A stretch of 64,000 nt of DNA, taken from Brassica napus (lineage: Eukaryota > Streptophyta > Magnoliopsida > Brassicales > Brassicaceae). Under the pieces are notes generated by a model. That model saw nothing but the letters and a program-made list of their open reading frames with translations. It was not told the origin of the DNA and searched no databases. The position numbers and the translations under genes were made by a program. Within the stretch, counting starts at the first letter, position 1; the number at the start of each line of letters is the position of its first letter. Of the stretch, positions 20,833 through 32,629 are shown piece after piece. The stretch is taken from NCBI RefSeq assembly GCF_020379485.1, contig NC_063443.1, positions 19,401,531 through 19,465,530 of the forward strand, read 5' to 3'.

Positions 20833-22233
20833 TCTATATTATTAAAATTCAAGCACAAAACTGGAGTGTTTGGAGATTTGAATATGACTAATAAAAAAAA
20901 TTAGAGTGTTTGGAAACATTGATTGTAGTCTTTTAAAAAAATTAATTTTGTTTAGAAACAAGGATAGTAGTATTAAGAAAAAAGTAATGGGCTTATGTTA
21001 TTAAGAAAAAATTGAAAGTCCATCATATTATAAGAAACTATGTATCTAGACCAGTTTTAAAATATACGAAAATGGGTCAATCTAATTGCATAAAACTTTT
21101 TTTTTCTAAACTAACCATAAAAAAAAAATTTAAACTTTATATACATATTTCAAATCAAAATAATAATTTAAAGTTGATTTATATCAAAAATTGATTCAAA
21201 AATATACATATATTCAAAATGAATTTTTACTAAACTATTTTTCAATAACCATTATAAAAAAATGTTGTCAATATATATAAGAAAAATACAATACAGAGCC
21301 CAATTTGAAATACCAACTCAAATTATGGTTTTTATATTTCATATTAAGTTTTAAAAATATAATATATGTAATTATTTATATGATGGTACGTATAAAATAT
21401 TATTAATTATATGATTACTTATATGATGGTACATATAAAATACGATTAATTATATGATAACAATATACGATATATAGTAATGACTAGGGATGGGCTTTCG
21501 GGTACCCATACAGGTTTGGTTCTGATCGGTTTGCGTTTTCGGGTTTTCGGGGTCAAAGATTTCAGCTCTATTAGGATGTTTCTAAATTTTGGTTTGAGTT
21601 CGATTCGGATCTTTGCGGGTTTGGTTCGGGTTTGGATAACTCATTTAAATTATTTTTAAAGTCTTAAATCATTATATATTTTAAATTTCTCAAAATCTAT
21701 AAATAAAATAATATATTACCTATAAATTTGAATAACATATATCAGAATACCTAAGCTTAACATATCAATTGGCTTGATTTAAAATTTTGGATACGGAATC
21801 AATAATTATTTTAAGTATTTTTGGTGATTTGAGTATACTTTAACTATTTCAGATATTCACTTTTGACTATCTATATATATTTTCAAGTATTTAAACCAAT
21901 TTAAAAATATCATTCTTGATGTTTTATATAGGTTAAATCTAAAAATAGATTTTAAAAATAATTAATATATATATAAGTATATAAATCTATTTTTAGATAA
22001 ATTTGGGTACTCAAATACTTCGGTTCGGATCAGATTCGGTTCTCTAAATAACATAATTTTGAATAATTCGAATATTTAATCAATTTATGTTCGGGTTTGA
22101 TACTATATTTTTGGATCAGTATCGGTTCTGTTCCTCAGATTCATTTTGCCAAACCCTAATAATTACATGAAAAACAAATATCAACATATTTTTCAAAATA
22201 TACATCCGCGCAGGTGCGCGGGTCAAAGTCTAG
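20833..22233 (+). mobile_element. Non-autonomous Helitron, 1.4 kb
   Basis: The 5' end is TCTATATTATTAAAATTCAA at 20833, and the 3' end is a hairpin CCGCGC-aggt-GCGCGG (22207-22222) followed 7 bases on by CTAG at 22230-22233. The flanking bases are A (20832) and T (22234), the expected A|T insertion site. No Rep/helicase frame is present, and the interior is AT-rich with a 'cggttcgg'-type segment near 21,480-21,640. Termini match the common Brassicaceae Helitron type. Confidence 0.88.
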
Positions 22234-23176
22234 TTAGTTTTTAAAGTTACAACCAAAAAATTAAAGCTACATCCAAAAAACAAAAGAAAATAGCTGTAAA
22301 AGCCTTATTTTCTAAAACCTCATCTTTTTGGCAGTAGAAAATTTTAAAGCTACATCTCTTAAAGCTAAATCAAAAAAATCTACAGACTAAACTCTAAAGT
22401 AAATTTTATATAGTTGGGGGTGATTGGTTGAGATGTAACTATGCGGAATCCGGATAGATTTCACAAGCTCACAAAGATAGAGTAAATTAATAGTCTTTTA
22501 GTTTGTAGTTTACAAGACGTACTAGACCCAGATGCTCACCACAAGACACTAAGTAATGATATGGTTCATAACTTCATATGGCATAAAAGAAATAATTAAA
22601 TGATTAAAATCATCTTAACTAGAATTGATTCGTATAGAAAAAATAAATAAGTCTTGTGACAATATTTTGGGTGAAAAAACAGCAACTTAAACTCCATTTT
22701 TGTTTCTACACAATTTGATGCGTCATTTCCTCATGCAACTTAAACTCCATTTATTTCCGTCTCATTTCCAACGAAAAGTGCATCGTTAGTGAAAGTTGAG
22801 GCGAGAAACATTTGATATACAGTAACGGGCAAAAAGAACATTGAACCTCATTCAACAATATATTAAATTAGTAAAAAACTATATTGGTAGAACATCATAC
22901 AACACCTCACAACTCGTATGAATGATCATATCCTCATGCTTAAAATGAAAAATGAAAATTTGCAATAGAGAAAACTCTAATTTTAAAACTTGAAAAAGCA
23001 ACCAAGAGAATCAACAAACACACAAAAAAACTAGTAGTTGTAGTGTAACATAGAAAAAGAAAAAAAAAAACCTACAAGATCGATCGATGTACTAACTCCC
23101 AACTAAGTACATAAAATCATACAACACCCATTAAGAAATTAACAAAGTGTAATAGATTCGACAGAGCGATGGCTGA
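22234..23176. other. Intergenic / 3' flank of DOF5.1
   Basis: No gene is recognised. 'gtgattggttg' at 22422 repeats one at about 20744. The final ~150 bp are likely the 3' UTR of the minus-strand Dof gene. Confidence 0.5.
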
Positions 23177-24610
23177 TTATATATTGCTAGTAGAAGAGGA
23201 ACTGAAATTATTAGAGGCATCACTCCACGAACAAGTTGTGGCTGCGGTTGATCTTGCAGCCCCATGAAAATTCCAAAGATGTTGTTCGTTTCCAAAAAGT
23301 TGTTTAGACATGTTGAGTTGATTGTTACTATCTTCCATTTTCACTGAAGCTAATTGCGACGCTGTGGCTGTAACCATAGCTGATGAAGCAGAAGAAAGGT
23401 CGTAGAAGGTATTTTTTGGATTTTGCTGGTGCATGCCCGTTTGATTTTGATGATCAAACGGGTACAACCCGGAAGATGAAGAATTGTCTAAACCACCTAG
23501 CAAAGGAAGTTGCTGATGTGTTGCCGGGAATCTCCACTGGTCAAAACTGGACAAAAGAGCCGACGCCCCTCCTCCTCCTCCGCTTCCACCGACCATATGA
23601 TAAGAAGGAGCTGATACGGCACCGTACGGTAAGGTGAAGTTGTCAGTGAAGTCTAAGGGAGTCATGAGCTTGAGAGGTGTCAAAGACGATCCAAGTCCAT
23701 GTACGTTGTTGCTTTGATTATGTCCGGGGATTAATCCGGCGTTGTAAGAAGATAGCAACGAGCTCAGAGAAGTCGATGAGGACGGTGGTCCCATCTGATT
23801 ACTAGCCATGGCGCGGTGATGGTATTGGTCGTTGCTTGTGGTGCTGTCTTGTGACTTACTGTTACCGCTACTACTGCTACCGCCGCCACCGCCGCTATTT
23901 TTGGTTCTTTTGTTTCTACGACAACCACCACCAACAGGAACGCTCCTTAGAGCTCCCCCACATGTCCAGTAACGACGGCAGGATTTGCAGAAGTGGCGAG
24001 GTTGAGTGAGACTATAGTTGTTGAAGTAACAGAATTTGGTGTTGCTTGAGTCACATCTTGGACATTTTAAGGCTGTTTCTGGCAGTGGTATGTTAGCTAG
24101 CCTTGCCCTTTCGGCCATCGAACCTGGCCGGATTAATCCGCTAGGTCCACCCGAACCACCACCGCCTGCACCGTTAGCGTTGTGGTGAAGTGGTGGAGAA
24201 GTTTGTTGTGGTTGCGGTGGGAGGGGATGGTGAGGGAGGAATTGCTGGCTAATGTTGTTGTTGTTTCCCGTGAATCCAACGGTGCTTGTGATTGGTTGAT
24301 GCTAAAGTTTTTAGAAGAAGTGATTCAAAAAAATACAAAAAAAGTTTTTAGAATTTGTCAAATAGTAAAGGAAAGAAAGAACTAATTTTATGAGTATATT
24401 CAAATTCAACCACAGATATACAAAAGATTAAAAGTGAAAAAAAGGAACAAGAATATTGTTATCCTCTTTTCTTGTTTGTTTAATCCTCTTTATTGCTATA
24501 TTTTAATTGAGTACATACATAAATCATAGACCAAGAACTCCTAATCAAGAACTTACTTGTTGTTGCCAGTTTGATGAATCAGGATAAGTGGGGAATGAAG
24601 AAAAAACCAT
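23177..24610 (-). CDS. Dof-type zinc-finger transcription factor DOF5.1 (PEAR2-like)
   Basis: A plant-specific DNA-binding regulator of AAAG-core promoters. DOF5.1/PEAR2 acts in procambial and vascular development. There are two exons: 24557-24610 ([18 protein letters not shown]) and 23177-24301, separated by a 255-bp GT..AG intron, giving 392 aa. The Dof domain lies near residues 96-150 with zinc ligands C98, C101, C123 and C126 (CPRC...CKSC) and the tail [15 protein letters not shown] His/Gln/Pro-rich N-terminus, Gly/Ser linkers and a Trp-containing C-terminus ending SSSSTSNI match DOF5.1 as I recall it. Oddity: residue 132 is Cys where Dof domains normally have Arg or Lys (WTCGG for WTRGG). 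The DPA neighbour fits Arabidopsis order. Confidence 0.93.
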
Positions 24611-24860
24611 CTTTGATCTTTCTTCTTTGATGATCTATTTTCTCCTTAACTTTTTTTTTTGTTTCTGAGCAAATGAAAGAATTAAAGATGGGACTCTTTT
24701 TTTTTTTCTGGTGAAGACTTATATGAAGAAGTGGAGAACTACATCAATAAAAACAAAGGAAAGAGCTTTAGAGAGAGAAAAGAAGAGTAGAGAAGAGCTT
24801 AGCGAAAGAGAGAGAAGGCAAAGGTAAAGAAAGACCTTTATTCATATATAGACATCCACA
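24611..24860 (-). promoter_or_regulatory. DOF5.1 5' leader and core promoter
   Basis: On the minus strand a TATA-like 'ctatatatga' lies at about 24843-24852, some 235 bp upstream of the ATG. The leader between them is purine/pyrimidine skewed with repeated AAAG/CTTT cores, potential Dof sites. Autoregulation would be inference. Confidence 0.5.
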
Positions 24861-26369
24861 TGTATAAATATGGAATATGTTTGAATATTATATCAATTAT
24901 GTATAGATGAATAAAATAAGATATGAGTGTGTCCACAGTGTAATTGTGAGACTCTTTTTGTTTTATTTATTTTATGCATATATGCTTAGGGTTTTGAGAA
25001 GGTGGAGGAGCGGGAGTGTCTACTTGCTTAACTCATAAGTTTCTTTGTGATTTTTCTTTCTGGTAATACTGCTACATATGTACTGTGTGTGCTATATAAC
25101 AATACTAAATATGGATTAATGATTGAGGTATGACAGTCGGTAAAATTATAACAATTGGTTTAACTTACTTTTGGTGTATATATTAGATGAAACACCAATA
25201 ACGAAAATATTGTTATATGTCATGAACATAGTCACATTTTTCTTAGTTTACAAATTATTGAAATCAGTAGAATAAATACGGGCTAATTATAGTTGGTATG
25301 AAACTTATATATATGTGGATGTGTATATATCGTTCTGCTGAATTGGCTTTAAGTAACATGATAACTCTTGGAGATATGGATATTTTAAGAAACGTTAGTA
25401 TTGAAAGATTGATAGTTGCTCTCTTTTTTCAGGTAAAAATTATCTCATATCATGTATTATTATAGATATTCACTGAAAGAGAATTTTCTTTATCAATAAC
25501 GTTAAAGAATGTAGAGTAAATTTTGGTGTATATATATAATTAATTATTTTCTCGTCCAAGTTCTCATGAATATAACTGTGTTCAGATATATGCAAAAAGA
25601 CAAATTGATACATTTGTTTTGTTGAAAACTTTAGTACGTATACCCGAGCGTTGATTAACTAAAGGGGAAGAAGGTTGGACGAACTGGCCGACACTAACTA
25701 CTAAATAATACTACGACGCTTTAGCGATGGGATGACAAAAAGGAATCGAGAATGAGTAGAGTAAGTTAGTGAGAAACAATATCTAATTATTTCCTAGTGA
25801 GAAACCATAATTAATTTATGTTACAAAAAAACCATAATTAATTTATGCAAAAAACATAATTAATATAAAGTATTAATTAAAAGAGTCCAACATTCTTCCC
25901 TAGTGTCCCCAACCAAATTCGCTTTTGTGTCCCTCGAACCGCCGTGATGTCTCTTTATTTTACTTTTCCAAAAAAGAAAAAGTATTTGTTTGTTTGTTAT
26001 TTTGCATGGGAATTATAAAAGTTTAACTAAATCGCATTTTATAACCTCGGTAACTAGCCAAAAAGTATTTGCTTGTTTGATTTTAAAGTCCTCAAATACA
26101 GCTGAGAAACAATAAAGACAGCCGGTTCAACACGGTTCAGTTTGTTAAAATCAATAGCCTCAGACAAAGAGTTAACCGAATCGGTTTTACAAACATTTGT
26201 AAATTAGATGAACAAACATTTGCTGTTGGACTATGGGATCATAAGTTCACAGTCTCTCTCAAATGGCACTTAAACCAGATGTATAGTTTTTTTTGAAGTA
26301 TACCAAATTAGATGGCTTTGTTCTTCTTTCTTGAGGAATTGGGAGCAGAATCACAGTTTTTCTCGGTGG
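24861..26369. other. Intergenic between DOF5.1 promoter and DPA 3' end
   Basis: No gene is recognised. AT-rich. The last ~100 bp are probably the DPA 3' UTR. Confidence 0.5.
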
Positions 26370-27962
26370 TCAGCGAGTATCAATGGATCCCGAGTTCCAG
26401 CAAACCGGGCCAGAGGTTCCAGAAGCAATGCAAGAACTGGAGGAAGAATGAGCAGAAGAGTGTTGATGTGTAGAGGAAGGCGACGAAACTCTGTTCCGCT
26501 GCTGCTGCTGCTGCTGCTTGTGTTCTTGCATCAGTTTCAATATGTAAGCATCGTCATGGACCGAGAAAGGCGTGCTAAAGTCAAGGGGTTAAAGAAAAGA
26601 TTTATCAATCTCATATTCAAGAGATTGAATTTGATATCAGAAAAACAGAAAAAGTGTTGTTTAGTACTTATTGAAGTCGAGGTGTACAAGTTGCATGTCT
26701 TCAGAGATCTCGATTTCGACTACTGCATGAGGATTTGTCTACAGAGAGAGAGAGAGAAATTCAAGATGAAGATATATTCAATAATGGAGGAGAAGACATG
26801 AGCTAGATAGAAACTTCAGGGGAAGAGATTTTTGAAGTACCTCAAGTAGAATGAAGGGTAAAGTAAATCCTTCTGCTGGTCCTTCAGTCTTCACAACCAT
26901 CTCCTTGTTTCTCGACATAAGACTCTCAAGACTTGATACCTGACCACAATGAGAACTCATATAAACAAAACGCAGATAGATAAATTATTATGTTTCATCA
27001 AGACAAAACAGGGAATGACTCAAACACGCAGTTACTACTCAACGCTTGGCTCAAAATAAACAAATGTTTACGAATACTAGAGTAACTGCAACATCAATAG
27101 CTTTTTGTCATCTCTTCAAATGCATAACAGAAGATAAAAAAACTAAAAGAGAATCATCACCTTTTCTCTCAATTCTTTAAGGAAAGCAGCCTTCTTTTGC
27201 ACACTATTCATAATCTTATTTCGATCCATCTGCAAATAAAAGTATCCAAAGATTAGTGACAAAGAGCAAGAGCAAGAAAATCCAAAGGCATAGCTTAGAG
27301 ACAACACCTTAACTTCTTCCACATCCTTTTTACAAGTAATGGGAAGGCCTTTCCAACGGATTTCCTTTTTATCCCTAGCGATAATATCCAAAGCCATGAA
27401 CACATTGAGTGCATCATACACTCTCCGCCTTATGTTCTTCTCGTTATACTAATATTTGATCATTAGAAGGAATGCAGTTACAGCTTTATGTATTTGCTTC
27501 CATAATTATAATCAAATTTTCCATCTTGATATATATACCTCATTGTCGTTCAAAGGCTTCTCCGAGTTCTGCTTAATAGTTGCAAAATCCGAAATTATTT
27601 CATCTGCAACCTGCAACAACAACCAAACCACAGCAGTGTCGAACATAAAAATTTCAGATTTTCTAATAACAAAGTTTTAAAATGTATTTACTTTTATAAA
27701 GGCAGAACTCCTAATCAGAAAGAAGTATTTGGATAGCTAAACAAAAGTTGGATGATTTGTTGGTGAAGTGTGTGTACTTATTCAAGGTCTAATTCTTTGT
27801 AAACTAAAAACTTTAAGAGCAAGCAATAATTTTAAAGGAGTTAGAGAGAGTGTAATACCTCTTTGTAAGTAGTTATCTTCTTGGCTTCCAGCTTCTGACA
27901 AACTGAGAGATAAAATCCATAGGAGGAAATAATAATGTGAGAGAGTTAAATCAAAACACACA

Positions 27963-27993
<31 letters not shown>

Positions 27994-28182
27994 TTCACAC
28001 TGACCCATAACGCTGAATTGGCGAAGGCCACCTCCAGAAGTTCTTGATTGACCTTTCTTCTCTGACACAACCTCGTTATCGTCATCAACTATCAACTTCC
28101 TTCTCACAGGAGTTTTCCCCAAGCTCACTGAAGGAGGATGGTTCCTCTGCTTCTCAGGTGTGACAAACAAATCCATCTCCAT
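26370..28182 (-). CDS. DP transcription factor, E2F dimerisation partner (DPA)
   Basis: The DP subunit pairs with E2F to bind cell-cycle promoters. Eight exons: 28005-28182, 27859-27902, 27539-27610, 27308-27448, 27161-27229, 26841-26939, 26668-26738 and 26370-26574. All have GT..AG borders and join in frame to 292 aa. The N-terminus MEMDLFVTPEKQR precedes the winged-helix domain (GLRQFSVMVCQKLEAKKITT ... NEKNIRRRVYDALNVFMALD), with the DNA-contacting RRRVYD motif. A coiled-coil/marked-box dimerisation region follows (VQKKAAFLKELREKVSSLES ... GFTLPFILLE), then a Ser-rich tail with six glutamines (KQQQQQQR) ending WNSGSIDTR. Length and sequence match Arabidopsis DPA closely by memory. The gene appears intact. 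Confidence 0.95.
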
Positions 28183-28620
28183 CCTCTCTTCTCTCTACAC
28201 ATTTTCACCATTAACAAAATTAACTGCTACTACACGAATCAATCAAAGATCAAAAAGAAACAAGCAAAGACCTTTTCTTTTAAGTGTTAATCTTGAATCA
28301 ATCTCTAACTATAGTCAACAAAATCAAGAAGAAAAAAAAAACCTAGATTTGTTTATAATCTGTGCATCTGTTCGGACAACAAGTAAACCAATTGTCGCTG
28401 TCCGTAAGACATTTCCAATTTTTTTTTATCAATAAACAAAATTATGAAATTGGTTAAACTCAGTGGATGAGAGATCTAGCTAGACCCTAGTCAGAGAAAT
28501 TAAGTTCATGACGAGAAAGAAAGCTCGATTGGATCAGAGACGAACCAGTGTGATCGCCTCCAATGGCGGAAACTGGAGACTTTCTTCTAGGGTTTTGTTT
28601 TGTCTTTTTTTTTTTTTTTT
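28183..28620 (-). promoter_or_regulatory. DPA 5' leader/promoter region
   Basis: This holds a probable 5' UTR with 'ctagggttttg' (telobox-like AAACCCTAG on the minus strand) near 28588, a motif frequent in promoters of cell-cycle and translation genes. The transcription start is not determined. Confidence 0.4.
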
Positions 28621-29352
28621 TTATTACAGAGATGCCAAACAACAACAACAAACCGGACAGAGATGTTTCGGTTAAAATTAGCGTCTTCGCGCTTTAATAA
28701 AACTGATCAAATAGTAAAAAAACAATGAGAGAAAACGCAGAAGCAAACAACGATGCTTCTCCCCCATAGCCCATTGTGGAACCCAAACGTTACTCTCAAC
28801 GGCGTCGTTTTCAAATTTTATGGCGGGGATCCGAATGGGCCTTCCTCCTCTTCCTAGCTCTAAGCCCATTGGTCCATGAACATACATTTATTTTTGTGAA
28901 AAAAAATAATAATAAATTTTTTGTCTCTCTCTATTACGTGCTGACAGTTGTGTCTGTATTCGATCCAGTTGCATAAAAATAATCATATTGTTATGTACAC
29001 TGAATCTTCAAATGTTTGGTACGTTGGCATCGAGTTTTTTTTTGAAAATATTATCGCTTATAAAGTTATTAATTCTTCGTATAATAAGACATGGTCCGTA
29101 TCAATAGCATTGCCTTGTAAACTATTAGAAAAGAGCCTCGTAATTCACTTTTAATATGGTTTCTTTCTTTTGATGCACATTGTGTAAACCGGACATAGAT
29201 GTTTCGGTTGAAATATTAATTTATAGAAATATTAATTTATCGATATACTAATTGAACCAAAAACTCAATTTGAGATTATAAAATTATATTATTTTATAGA
29301 GATTTTTAGTGTATATTAATTTATAGAGTATTAATTTAAAGAGGTTATATTG

Positions 29353-29399
<47 letters not shown>

Positions 29400-30511
29400 T
29401 TTATTCGATAGGTTGAATTTTTTTACATTTTTTTAGTCAGTTTAAAACTATCTATAGTATGGAGTGATATGTTATTAATTAACATTGGCCACTTGTTCTC
29501 TATGATTGGTGGACGAGTTAGCATTTTGTTTCTATGTGCAGATATTGATTAACCCAGTTTTGTATTTTCATATAGTTCGATTTGTAACCTAAAACTATAG
29601 ATGTTCTTGCACGTGAAAAGTTATCGAACTATCCAACCTGATTTTTATCGTCTTCATCCGATAAAAAAATCAACTCCACTACAGTAACATGGTCAAAAGT
29701 AGACCAAACACACCAAATCTTTTTTTTTTGAAAGAATGTTAAACTGATTCATCCAAAAAAAAAAATTTACAACATGTGTTACTGTGTTTTATGATCTAGT
29801 TATAGTTCATATGAAACTGAGACTTTTAGAACAGAGGTTTATCCTAAAACAGATGACATATCATAACACAACCAGACCGGTCCAGATTGATTATCAATAT
29901 GATCTGAATTAAACACATGACGTATCATAACACAACCAGACCGGTCCAGATTAATCAATACATTATTGTTAATGTATCTCTACGCAGAACAATGTACTAT
30001 CACAAGAATAAATAAGAGAAGAAACTGTAAAAAGATTGATATGTATTGTGTGTTGTCAAATACTCAGAAATATAAACATATTCAATTCATTATAGATTAA
30101 TAGTAGTGTGGTATATTTTAATATTTGATTGCTGTTTGTTTGCCTGTCGTTGTTTGGGGTATGAGAGGTGGCAACTCCCATTATCTTTTTAGGGTCATCT
30201 TTCAATGTCCTCTCAGATCTCAATTATTGAGTTTAAAGTCATGTTTGATTCTTTCTTCTCTTTTGGGTTTCAATTTTAGTCTGTTTTTAATTACTCTTTT
30301 AGTCTTTTTTATTTTGGTTTGTCAACTTTTGTTCCTATCTAATGCAGTAAATATACTATTATATACTGTTTAAGTGTCCCTTCATAAACCGAACTTTCAT
30401 AAACAAAATATTATTGTAATATGATTGGCGACTTGCGTATGATGTCCATTGTTATGATTATCGACTTAGAGAGTTGGTATAGCACTTTTAGAAGGTTTTG
30501 ACTGTTTGATG
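28621..30511. other. Intergenic; microsatellite and short repeats
   Basis: A (TA)n tract spans about 29353-29391. A 36-bp block 'atgacatatcataacacaac..gaccggtccagatt' occurs at 29853 and again at 29917, 64 bp apart. The 23-mer 'aaccggaca.agatgtttcgg' occurs at 28651 and 29187. No gene is recognised. Confidence 0.6.
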
Positions 30512-30841
30512 GGTGCAAGGAATGTTATGACTCATTTGTTTCCCTTTCGCGCGGAGATGGAATCACTATTTTGGACTATGGAATGTATGCGAAACTTACG
30601 TCAATTTCAGGTCATATTTGCAACAGATTATTCCTAATTGATGAAGATGGTTTCGGAACCAGAGGAATGACCAGCTTTTGAAGCTTATTTGAAAGATCGA
30701 AATTTTGAAGGATAGTTTTCACAGCTCACAGATCATTCATATCTCGCGGACGCAAAATAAAAAGGCGGATAGCCTAACACGGAATGCTAGGAGACAGCTG
30801 TCTTTCGTTTTCTATACGGATGTGGAGCAACCTTTTTGATT
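30512..30841 (+). pseudogene. LINE (non-LTR) RNase H-like domain relic
   Basis: Read in frames joined by small shifts, it gives GARNVMTHLFPFRAEMESLF, WTMECMRNLRQFQVIFATDY, then MVSEPEEWPAFEAYL and a tail resembling 'HVPRTQNKKADRLARNARRQ'. The 'E-M-E..W-x-M' and 'F.TD' blocks are the RNase H-like fold found at the end of many plant LINE polyproteins and related DUF4283/RVT_3 proteins. In-frame stops and shifts disable it. No reverse transcriptase or poly-A tail adjoins, so it is a 5'-truncated remnant. Confidence 0.7.
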
Positions 30842-31900
30842 TTCAAAGGCTACATGAAAAAAAAAATTATTAGATGCAATGCAAGGATAAAGAGCGATAT
30901 AAGTATAGCCCTATAACTATTCAGACAAAATAAAGGAAATTATTTAACTCTATTAGCAAAACAGTCTTAAATTAAAATCATAAACCTTGAAAGATAGGCT
31001 TTTGTTTCTACATCCACGAGACTAAGATTACACAAATGGTTTCTTTACTTAATTATTAAAATTTCAATTAATTTAATATATGTTTCTACCTTTTACCTTT
31101 TTATATCTGTATAAAATAGACATAAAATTTTACTTTTTTTTTCCAAAAACTCTCTTTAGTAATACTGACACGGTAAAATACATCAACACGATACATATGA
31201 TGCTAACATAACCGACTCAAAATGCATTTCTTACGAGGATAACACATCTCAATTTCTCATCTTATTTATTTTTAATATTTTTGAGAACGACATCTTAAAA
31301 TATGGCATCTTCGTAATTATTATGAAAGCCTTTTAATTGGGTGTTATTTATAACCTGTAATACACTTAACTAGTCAAAACACATGGATTAATTAATCAAA
31401 TACGTAAGCCGCAGGATACCAACACTGATGATGCGTATAATCCTATTACAATGGATAAACCAATTTCAGATTATTAAAAGTAATAATATGTTGTTATACT
31501 CACTGGGACACAACACAATAATGCAAATAGTAGTGTCCACTGGTAATAATCTAAAATTAAGCACCAACCATGCCTCCGCATAGACTAAGCACAAAATATT
31601 AATTAAACAACCCCTAAGCACAAAACCAGAGTTTTTGGACATAGTTATACAGTTGAAGAAAGGAAGAAATCGATTGTGAAAAATTCATTGATCCAATGTA
31701 ATAATAATTTTCATAAAAAATTTAATTAGAAATTTACAAACCGATATTTTTCAACATTTAAAAGAATGAAAAAGGGAAAATAAAAGTTGTTCTTTTCAAA
31801 AAAAAAAAAAAAAAAAGTTGTTTGATAAGCACATGTAGCACGATAAGCACCCATAAAATAGGTAGAGAGAGGAAAAGGAAGAAATAATATTTTAAATAGA
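30842..31900. other. Intergenic, no recognised gene
   Basis: AT-rich with poly-A tracts (about 31798-31816). Nothing supported. Confidence 0.5.
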
Positions 31901-32629
31901 AGATGAAACTATATAAAAAATACAAATAAAGAAAGAGAGTGGGGGAGAAGAGGTAGTATCTAGTTCAGGCTGCTTCTCATTTAGCTCATTTCTTATTCAC
32001 ATTCACTCTCACCCATGAACCTTCCCCCTTCTTCCTTGCATAATAAACACCTCTCTCTCTCTCTCATCCTCACCCCCAAACATTTCAGACAAGAACATAA
32101 ACAAACATTTCACAAAGAGATAACCTTTTCTTTCGTTGAATCAAATCACTGTGGAAGAAATATATTGAATTCAAGAGATTGAAAAACCCAATTTGAATAT
32201 GGAATCCGCCAATCTCTACTTCCTCTCGATTCATTCTCGAAAGGTATCTCCTGGGGTCGATTTCTTCTGATTCTCATTAGTAGGCTTTGCTGTTGTTGTT
32301 GTCGTGATAGCTGTTGGATGTAATTGGAAAAAGAAAAAAAAAAAGGTGAAAACTTTGAAGTTGCAAATGTATATTTCACGGATGGGTTTGAGTCGGAGTT
32401 TCCCGCCGCTTTCTGGGGTTGGTTATCAGGAAATTCTAGGGTTAGGGTTGGATATCGTCTTCCTCTAGCGTCTTCTTCTTCTTCTTCTTCACTTTTTAAA
32501 TCTCAATTTAATGGCTAATTGGGAGATCTGGGATTTGGGTGATTGAAAAAATTAACATTTTTGATTTTAAAAAAAAAAAAACAAGACAAGATTCGATTTT
32601 GTGAAATGAAAGGCTCGATTCTATTGTCG
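31901..32629 (+). promoter_or_regulatory. Core promoter and 5' leader of the HSP20-like gene
   Basis: TATA-like 'actatataaaa' lies near 31908, followed by a CT-rich leader (about 32050-32062). A donor-like 'gaaag|gtatct' near 32241 suggests a 5'-UTR intron. An upstream ATG at 32200 opens MESANLYFLSIHSRK before that donor, so a short upstream ORF or N-terminal extension is possible. Confidence 0.45.

Noticed and set aside
20744..22432. 'gtgattggttg' at both ends of the Helitron region as TIRs of a host element
   Set aside because: The two copies are in direct, not inverted, orientation and no consistent element boundary was found.
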